Of a stretch of DNA of 64,000 nucleotides, positions 58,547 through 64,000 are shown one piece after another (the first letter of the stretch is position 1; the number at the start of each line of letters is the position of its first letter). The translations under genes and the position numbers were made by a program. This DNA is from Streptomyces panaciradicis. Lineage in GTDB: Bacteria; Actinomycetota; Actinomycetes; Streptomycetales; Streptomycetaceae. The notes beneath the pieces were generated by a model that saw nothing but the letters and a program-made list of their open reading frames with translations, did no database searches and was not told where the DNA came from. The DNA is taken from positions 62,001-126,000 of the forward strand of contig NZ_JAMGBF010000034.1 of NCBI RefSeq assembly GCF_023516615.1, in the 5' to 3' direction.

Positions 58547-60154
58547 ATGGGGAATGAGTATGGTGGCCGCCTGATCCTCGGGACTGGCGCGGTAACGGAC
58601 AAACGGGACGGTACGGACCCCGCCGGGGAAGCCGATGCCTCGGTGCAGTGGCTACTGCAGCCCAGGGGTACCGCGCAGCTTCGTGGGCCTCAGAACTTCG
58701 ACCGCTCGATACGGAAGGGCATCCGGCTCGCGGAGTACGAGCACGTCTTGGGTACGCACGCGGAGCAACTCAAGGAAATCTTTCCCGATGGAGTGGCCCG
58801 GCTGTGGGGAGCGACGCCGGTCAAGAAGGAGACCCATCCCAAGGGCACCGCACTGCGGGAGCAGAAGGTCGGCGACGAGGTGTTGTTCTACGCCGAAAAG
58901 TCGTTCATCGCCAAAGCCCGCGTCCTCGGGCTGTTCCGCAATCCCGAGTTGGCTAGGGCGATCTGGGGGGAGCTCAAGGACGGGCGAACCTGGGAACACA
59001 TCATGGCACTTGGAGACATCTCCGAGTTCAAGATCCCAGCGGCCCCGATCCTGAGCGCATTGAAACTACACAAGGAGGTGCGCTACCTCACGCTGGTGCG
59101 GGCCGCTGAGCGGCGACGTCAGCTGGGGCTGCTGAACAGCCTTCTGGAGGGGAAGACAACCGCCCTGGACCGGCCCACCAGGGGAGAAGCCGCTGTGGCG
59201 GCGGCAGTCAACCTGGGGCGAGAGGGGCTCCTCCGTGCCCTCGGCACCTTGGATGCCAACGTGCCGGGGGAGACGCATACGCACCACGGGGCACTGACTC
59301 TGTTGTGGTCCATCAGCCGACTCGTGTCGGGGCAGAGCCGCCTTGTGCCATGGAACGACTTCAAAGCAGAGGTCGGTCCTCTTCTGGTGGAGTTCGGTGG
59401 CTCTGGCGACGCGGCGGCACCCGAGTACCCGTTCCGGCACCTGCAGAGCAGCGGATTGTGGGAGACGGAACGTGCGCAGGGTGAGGGGCTCCAATCCATG
59501 TCAGCGGTGTCCTCGACCGAGTCCGGTGTCGCGGCTGGGCTCCGGCCAGAGGTGGCGAAGCTGCTGAAGCAGCCACTCACCCGCGCCGAAGCGATCGGCC
59601 TGCTCTGTGCCACGTACTTCCAACGCATCGACCAAGGGGCTTTGCTGACGCGCCTCGGGCTGGCGGGATACGCGCATGCCAGCGGGGACGCGGGAGAGGA
59701 GTTCGAAGGCCGGGGTGACGGCGCCGAGACCACTGGAGGCGGAAAGCGACGACAGGTGACTTCCTCGCGCCCCGATCGCGACCTCCGCCTCGTCGAGAAG
59801 ATCAAGTTCATTCATCAGCATCGGTGTCAGGTGTGCGGCCTGCAGCTAGAAACCCGTTTCGGTCATTACAGCGAGGCTGCGCACATCCAAGGCCTTGGAA
59901 CCCCGCATGAGGGACCGGACAAGCTGTCCAACCTGCTGTGTCTCTGCCCCAATCATCATGTTCAGTTCGATCGCCTGTTCCTCTTCATCGACGAGGACTG
60001 GAACGTGCGGCGCAGCAGTGACGGCGAGTTGATCCGGCCCCTGATACGTCGTCCCGAACATGTCATCGACCAGGAGTACGTCGAATATCACAGAGGGTTG
60101 TGTGGTCATAGTCGCTACAGCCTCAGCTCGGGCGGATCGTCCGAGCCGGGGTGA
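58547..60154 (+). CDS. EVE/PUA + sulfur-binding-like + HNH restriction endonuclease (type IV, ScoMcrA-like)
   Basis: The product is 535 aa. An N-terminal EVE/PUA-like domain (about residues 28-170: VQWLLQPRGTAQLRG, VGDEVLFYAEKSFIAKARVL) may read modified bases. The middle (about 245-310) has HHGALTLLWSISRLVSGQSR with VPWNDFKAEVGPLLVEFGG and YPFRHLQSSGLWE, the pattern of the sulfur-binding domain of ScoMcrA, which binds phosphorothioate DNA. The C-terminal HNH (about 425-490: HRCQVCGLQLETRFG, SEAAHIQGLGTPHEGPDKLS, LLCLCPNHHVQFD) carries the Cys pairs and the His-Asn-His set. I infer a modification-dependent nuclease. ATG 58547 has no good ribosome site, so the exact start is unsure. The gene lies 142 bases after the specificity gene. 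Confidence 0.8.
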   Translation: MGNEYGGRLILGTGAVTDKRDGTDPAGEADASVQWLLQPRGTAQLRGPQNFDRSIRKGIRLAEYEHVLGTHAEQLKEIFPDGVARLWGATPVKKETHPKGTALREQKVGDEVLFYAEKSFIAKARVLGLFRNPELARAIWGELKDGRTWEHIMALGDISEFKIPAAPILSALKLHKEVRYLTLVRAAERRRQLGLLNSLLEGKTTALDRPTRGEAAVAAAVNLGREGLLRALGTLDANVPGETHTHHGALTLLWSISRLVSGQSRLVPWNDFKAEVGPLLVEFGGSGDAAAPEYPFRHLQSSGLWETERAQGEGLQSMSAVSSTESGVAAGLRPEVAKLLKQPLTRAEAIGLLCATYFQRIDQGALLTRLGLAGYAHASGDAGEEFEGRGDGAETTGGGKRRQVTSSRPDRDLRLVEKIKFIHQHRCQVCGLQLETRFGHYSEAAHIQGLGTPHEGPDKLSNLLCLCPNHHVQFDRLFLFIDEDWNVRRSSDGELIRPLIRRPEHVIDQEYVEYHRGLCGHSRYSLSSGGSSEPG

Positions 60155-60222
60155 CGCGGCTGCCGCCGCGGAGGTGACGATGCTTCCGTAGCTCTGTCAG
60201 TGCCTCCTGGCACCCTGCCTCC

Positions 60223-61365
60223 ATGAGCGTGAGACAGACCTACTTATGGTTCGTTTTCTATTTCTGGTTCACCGTCACGCCTTGTGTGCTCGTCAGCTAC
60301 TACATCCCGTGGGTGAGCGGCACGCGCATCCCCGGGAGGTATCTCGGGCGCGTGCCTCTGCTGAAGCGTCTCGGGCTCGGCAAGGCCAGAAGCAGACTGG
60401 AATCAATCAGGGAAGCGCTGCCCGAACCGGTACGTGTCTGTACGGAGGTCGACGTGCTGACGCACAAACCGGTCGTAAGACAGGTGCACGCTCACGCCAC
60501 GTGGGCACAGCTCAGCTGGATGTTCCTTGCGGCACCAGGCATGCTTGCCTCCGCTGCTCTCGCACTCGTGGTCAACCCCTCGGCCTGGCGTGCGTCGTCG
60601 CTTTGGGCTGTCGGCGTCTACCTCACCTTCGTCTTTGTGTCAGCCCTTCTGACCTGCATCGACATCTGGGCCGTGCGTAACGCCGACTCGGCGGGCACGG
60701 TCACATATACCGCCGTGGAGGTTCTTGAGTCCTTCACCACGCGTGCCAAGAAAGGCCCGGTCAAGTCGACCCCTGCGGCCTGGCAGAGCCAGTCGATCGA
60801 GCAGCTGTGCACGGCCCTGGCACGGCGTGCGCACAGGGAGTCTGCCGGAGCCGTACCCGGCAGCCGTCTGCAGATGATCCAGAGCACCGCACGTGTCGTA
60901 CGGGCCTTGCGGCACCACACCGCGCACATTCATGAAAGCGCCGATAGTGAGCAACGGCGAACGCACGAGCGTGAACTGTGGCTGCTCATCTGCAACATCA
61001 TGAAGTACAGCAGCCGTCCGCGAGCCGAGGTCGCGGATTTTCGCGTCGTCGACGTCGATCGACTGGTCGCCGTGCCGGACACCGTTCTCGAACCGACCGC
61101 AGTGCCCTCCCCGAAGGCCCGAGTTCTTGTCCCGCTGCTCTTCATGTGCGCCTTGGCGGCTGTCGGAGTGGCACTGGGCGTGACCGGAGTCGCGGGGGAG
61201 TTCACCCAGCCGATCGTGGTCGCGCTGGCCATGGCCGTTGTGCCCTTCGCACGTCGATTCGGGGTAACTGCACTCGACGCCTTTGCGCAACCTTCACCCA
61301 CTGCACTGGCCCCGCAGCAAGCAGACCCTCAGACAGTGTCGGAACCAGTACGGAGGGCGGCGTAG
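60223..61365 (+). CDS. Membrane protein of unknown function
   Basis: The product is 380 aa. Membrane segments are predicted at about residues 7-27 (LWFVFYFWFTVTPCVLVSYY), 98-117 (MFLAAPGMLASAALALVV), 127-147 (SLWAVGVYLTFVFVSALLT), and near the end LVPLLFMCALAAVGVALGV and QPIVVALAMAVVPFA. A soluble helical domain of about 145 residues lies between segments 3 and 4 (IEQLCTALARRAHRES, VRALRHHTAHIHESADS). No known family is recognised. ATG 60223 (MSVRQTYLWF) is taken. Its place at the end of a defence island, with effector-like layout of soluble domain plus helices, leaves an accessory role open. Confidence 0.65.
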   Translation: MSVRQTYLWFVFYFWFTVTPCVLVSYYIPWVSGTRIPGRYLGRVPLLKRLGLGKARSRLESIREALPEPVRVCTEVDVLTHKPVVRQVHAHATWAQLSWMFLAAPGMLASAALALVVNPSAWRASSLWAVGVYLTFVFVSALLTCIDIWAVRNADSAGTVTYTAVEVLESFTTRAKKGPVKSTPAAWQSQSIEQLCTALARRAHRESAGAVPGSRLQMIQSTARVVRALRHHTAHIHESADSEQRRTHERELWLLICNIMKYSSRPRAEVADFRVVDVDRLVAVPDTVLEPTAVPSPKARVLVPLLFMCALAAVGVALGVTGVAGEFTQPIVVALAMAVVPFARRFGVTALDAFAQPSPTALAPQQADPQTVSEPVRRAA

Positions 61366-61524
61366 AGAGGTGACGTCCTAGCGGGATATGGCCGGGGAGG
61401 CCGCATTCGGCCCCCGGATGTGCCCGGAGCGCGCAGGGCTGGTAGACATCGGGAGACGAGCCGTGTCGAAGGGCCACGGGCCGCCGACAGACCGCCCCCA
61501 GCCACCCGGACGAGGACACAGGAC

Positions 61525-62157
61525 ATGCTGCTGGCCGAGCAGGCACTCGTCGGACTGAGACTGCGCGGACAACAGGTGCAGGCCGCCGTCACCGTGTTCG
61601 CCGATGAGGCCCGCCGCCGCTCGGCAGCGGGCCTCGGCGCTGTCGACAGCCGCGTGGTGCTCACGGTCCTGCAAGACCTGCCAGCGGACCTCCCCGTACA
61701 GCTGTCATCTCTCGAGGCGCACGCCCTGCGGACCTTGCACGGCGCGCCGCCCGGCGTCGTGGATCTCGAGGACGGACAGGGCATCGCCGTGCGGCGGCTC
61801 GTACCGGCTGTCCGTGTCGAGTTGGTCCTTGTCCATGGACTGTGCGGCATCTCTCCTCGTGGATGGGACTCGGCGGTTCGCGATGCCTCGCAGTTCGCGC
61901 CGTTCTGTGCCCGCGGGGTCGTCGTATCGCACTCCGCCTCGGGACGGAGGCGGCGCAACTCCGATGCAGCCGACGACACTGATATGGACCTACTCCTCCT
62001 CAAGGCCCGCCTCTACGGGGTCGGCGTTGCTACCCAAGGGCCCGCAGGGCTGCGTTGGCTCCTTGAACCTGCCCCCTACCGCCCCCGACGGCATTCCGCT
62101 GCCCAATGGCTCTTCCACGAGCAGGCCTGGCATCAACTCGGGTCGACCTGGCCCTGA
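61525..62157 (+). CDS. Unknown protein next to TGT-like gene
   Basis: The product is 210 aa. MLLAEQALVGLRLRGQQVQA starts a helical part, then ADLPVQLSSLEAHALRTLHG and VRRLVPAVRVELVLVHGLCG. DDTDMDLLLLKARLYGVGVA follows, and the C-terminus is WLFHEQAWHQLGSTWP. The frame is open back to GTG 61420, but ATG 61525 after GAGGACACAGGAC is the better start. No family is recognised. Its last 25 bases overlap the end of the convergent TGT-like gene. The codon use is like that of the neighbours. Confidence 0.55.
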   Translation: MLLAEQALVGLRLRGQQVQAAVTVFADEARRRSAAGLGAVDSRVVLTVLQDLPADLPVQLSSLEAHALRTLHGAPPGVVDLEDGQGIAVRRLVPAVRVELVLVHGLCGISPRGWDSAVRDASQFAPFCARGVVVSHSASGRRRRNSDAADDTDMDLLLLKARLYGVGVATQGPAGLRWLLEPAPYRPRRHSAAQWLFHEQAWHQLGSTWP

Positions 62158-63287
62158 GCCCGATACGCCTCGGCGGCGGGCAGCGCCGGCGGACTCGGGC
62201 GGCGCCAGGCCTGGAGCACCTTCGGAAAGGAGACCTCGGTGTCGGTCTGGGATGCCAGTAGACGGTGGTAGTCCCAGGCGTCCGCGAGTTGCTGACGCCA
62301 CCAGCCGATGCGCTCGTCGCCAGGCAGTGTCGCTTCCAGTTCCTCGTGCAGCGAATAGAGTTCGCGGACCGTGTGCTGCAGGGCCGCGAGAACGTCGGCG
62401 TCGCTGTCCGTGAAGCGGGTGAGAGCGGCGCCGTCGCAGACTGCGCAGGTACAGGTCCACGGGTCGACGTGGGCGAACCAGTCGTCGAGTGTCGCCACGC
62501 GGTGGTAACGGAGCAGTCGCCGGACCAGGACCACCGGATACGGCTTGTGACCACCGCCTGCGCTGTCAGGCCGCGGCATCACACCATGCCGGAGTACGGC
62601 CGAGGCACCGACCGCCGCACCCAGCGCTCCGTGTGCCATTGCGTCAAAGGCGGCGAGATCGGTGCGCCACAGAACGAGCCGGGGGCAGGAACGACACAAC
62701 TGCCGTAAGCCTTCAGGGACCTGTTTGCGTTCGAGTGGATCACCGTCCGCCTGCACGATCAGTGCAACAGGATGCCGGCTGGTCTGGATCTGCTCCGCGA
62801 GGTGGGGCAGAGCCGAACGCTGGAACCACCGCCAGCTGCAGGGCAGCAGTAACAGCGTGTCGTCGCGGCGCAGTTGGTTGGCCTGACGAATCACAGCCTT
62901 GAGTACCGAGGCGTCTCCCACCTGGTCCGCCGGGATGAAACACGTGGGTGTGACGGCATAGGACGCCTTGTTGTCGCGCTGGCCGTCCAGAATCTCGCTG
63001 AGCCCGGCGAGATCCAGGCGGCGCCAGCCGTAAGGGGTTTTGATGCAGAAGGGAGCGTCGGCCGTGGCGGTTTGTTGGGTGTGACTGCAGTAGTCCATGG
63101 CCACGACCGTCTTCGGCAGGACGTTGCGAATCTCTCGGCATCTGACCGGTGCGGCGGCGCCTGTCAGCACCAGTCCGCCCGTACGGGCCGGGACGTGCGG
63201 CAGCATGTCGATCGCCAACTGGTCGTTCACCATGATCAGCAGACGGTCCCGCAGCAGTTCGTCCATTCCTTCGAACCCAGCCCGCAC
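62133..63287 (-). CDS. Putative tRNA-guanine-transglycosylase-like protein
   Basis: The product is 384 aa. GTG 63287 is preceded by GAGGGGGA at 7 bases. The middle looks like a TIM barrel (VALIVQADGDPLERKQVPEG, LVLWRTDLAAFDAMAHGALG with AAVGASAVLRHG). A Cys cluster, PWTCTCAVCDG (about residue 280), with His 21 residues later (LAALQHTVREL) resembles the CxCxxC...H zinc site of tRNA-guanine transglycosylases and the DNA-acting DpdA. The similarity is only partial and the usual active-site blocks are not clear to me, so function is inference. In a defence island a base-exchange enzyme acting on DNA or tRNA would make sense. The HNH and methylase genes lie within 5 kb. Confidence 0.5.
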   Translation of the reverse strand: MRAGFEGMDELLRDRLLIMVNDQLAIDMLPHVPARTGGLVLTGAAAPVRCREIRNVLPKTVVAMDYCSHTQQTATADAPFCIKTPYGWRRLDLAGLSEILDGQRDNKASYAVTPTCFIPADQVGDASVLKAVIRQANQLRRDDTLLLLPCSWRWFQRSALPHLAEQIQTSRHPVALIVQADGDPLERKQVPEGLRQLCRSCPRLVLWRTDLAAFDAMAHGALGAAVGASAVLRHGVMPRPDSAGGGHKPYPVVLVRRLLRYHRVATLDDWFAHVDPWTCTCAVCDGAALTRFTDSDADVLAALQHTVRELYSLHEELEATLPGDERIGWWRQQLADAWDYHRLLASQTDTEVSFPKVLQAWRRPSPPALPAAEAYRAQGQVDPS

Positions 63288-63802
63288 GAGATCGTCCCCC
63301 TCACGGTCAGCGCGCTGCCTCAGTGATCCTCACTGTCAGAGTCGTTGAACGACCGCCGCAAGACCGCCTGTCTGCTGCGGAGCCCTTCTCGGACATGAAG
63401 TCAAACCGCTGAGCGTTATCGATCCTCACCACAGGCATCGCTTTGGGCGAGTCGCGCCACTGCTGTGCACTCAGTCATTGCTCAGCGTGATGGACGGCCA
63501 TGGAACCTGAGCCTGGTTCGTGCGCAAGGCATGCCGAATCCGTGTGCCCCGGCGAGGCCGCGAGGGAGGGGAGCTGAGCTTTTGCATGGAGGGTGTGAGC
63601 GGTGCCCCTGAGGAAGATTACGTCCCGCCCATGGGCTCTCCCCAGAAGTCTTGGGAAGGCTGGAGCCGTATGGGTAATCACCGGAGGGTGACTGCCCGGT
63701 GCCGCTGCGGCAGCTCCGCCGCTCCGTCTCCCGCGCAGCGGCTGGGAGTAGGTGTGCGGCGGAGCTGCCGGGTGTTCTACGGAGCTTTCCTGTCCGACCG
63801 TT
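63288..63802. other. Long intergenic region at the right end of the island
   Basis: These 515 bases hold no convincing gene. A minus-strand frame of 68 codons at 63475-63681 lacks coding bias and a ribosome site. The 9 bases GTCTGCTGC at 63369 also occur at the 3' end of rnpB, too short to call an attachment site. A long hairpin near the right end (63708-63770) is listed separately. The promoter of the TGT-like gene should be at the left edge. Confidence 0.5.
63708..63770 (-). terminator. Hairpin downstream of the LAETG protein gene
   Basis: Perfect 15-base arms (CGGCAGCTCCGCCGC and GCGGCGGAGCTGCCG) flank a 33-base loop, 33 bases after the stop of the minus-strand surface protein gene. There is no T run, as in many Streptomyces terminators. 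Confidence 0.6.
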
Positions 63803-64000
63803 CTACGACCGGCGGGTGCGGCGGGTCATGTAGAGGGCGCCTGCGCCGACGGCGATCACCACGGCGGCACCGCCGGCTATCGCGCCGACCGGTGCGTTGG
63901 AGCCGGTCTCGGCCAGCGGGGGAGTGCTGTCGCTGGGGGAGGGGGCCGGGGTGGTGGGCGGCGTCGAATGCAGCGGCGGGACGTCCGGGGTGGTCGGCGG
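63803..64000 (-). CDS. LAETG-anchored cell-surface protein, C-terminal part
   Basis: Only the last 65 codons are inside the window. A Pro/Thr/Ser-rich stalk (PTTPDVPPLHSTPPTTPAPS) leads to LAETGSNAPVG, a sortase E type LAxTG motif. A membrane helix (VGAIAGGAAVVIAVGAGALY) and the basic tail MTRRTRRS complete the classical sorting signal. After cleavage between Thr and Gly by sortase E, the protein would be linked to the cell wall. The N-terminal part, and so the function, lies beyond 64,000. Confidence 0.9.
   Translation of the reverse strand, partial: PPTTPDVPPLHSTPPTTPAPSPSDSTPPLAETGSNAPVGAIAGGAAVVIAVGAGALYMTRRTRRS

Noticed and set aside
63369..63377. GTCTGCTGC as an attachment repeat of the rnpB 3' end
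   Set aside because: Nine bases are too few, the flanks differ, and no integrase gene is present.
63475..63681. Minus-strand frame of 68 codons in the right-hand gap
   Set aside because: No ribosome site, no codon bias, no recognisable domain.
1..64000. CRISPR arrays, tRNA genes, replication origin
   Set aside because: I looked for regular spaced repeats, cloverleaf sequences and DnaA-box clusters and saw none.

Overview
The window is high-GC actinobacterial DNA, almost certainly a Streptomyces chromosome. The evidence is strong G/C bias at third codon positions, many GTG starts, a Streptomyces-type RNase P RNA, a WhiJ/AbaA-type regulator triad, intergenic repeats that I recognise as typical of the genus, and a sortase E type LAETG anchor at the right edge.

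Left part (1-29,360), mostly ordinary chromosome. It carries a truncated amidase gene, a lipoprotein, a methyltransferase and a TnpB relic with an in-frame stop. Next come two MFS exporters, a thiolase, an ECF sigma factor with a partner membrane protein, and a two-component system with an ABC exporter that is split by a GH54 arabinofuranosidase gene. A MaoC hydratase / zinc dehydrogenase / SDR operon follows. The thiolase gene and this operon each have a 14-bp KstR-like operator in front, so they are probably one acyl-CoA or steroid-type oxidation regulon. After that is a conserved housekeeping run: Nif3-like protein, zinc-ribbon protein, RNase H/phosphatase fusion, KDPG aldolase, YaaA, RNB ribonuclease, Uma2 protein, AraC regulator, EamA transporter and rnpB.

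Right part (29,471-63,287), a defence island that begins just after rnpB. Its backbone is a complete BREX type 2 (Pgl) system on the minus strand: pglW, pglX, pglY, pglZ, brxD, brxHI. Two cargo blocks interrupt it. Between pglX and pglY are an AbaA-like ATPase, a WhiJ-like regulator, a DUF397 protein and an archaeal-type ATPase with a nuclease-like tail. Between pglZ and brxD, on the opposite strand and with its own promoter, are a DUF262 (GmrS-like) protein and a CBS-pair protein whose C-terminus carries a HEPN-type RNase motif. This pair is my best candidate for an undescribed system. Beyond pglW and divergent from it are a 62-aa membrane protein, a type I-like methylase and specificity pair without a restriction subunit, and an EVE/PUA + sulfur-binding-like + HNH type IV restriction enzyme. 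A membrane protein, an unknown protein and a putative tRNA-guanine-transglycosylase-like protein close the island.

Regulatory signals in the island are unusually rich. pglX has a G7 tract like the one tied to Pgl phase variation in S. coelicolor. The pglW leader has a terminator-like hairpin plus a tiny ORF, an attenuator arrangement. Twin 15-bp repeats overlap both divergent promoters upstream of pglW.

The island ends before an LAETG-anchored surface protein gene that runs off the window. No tRNA gene, CRISPR array, integrase or replication origin was seen.
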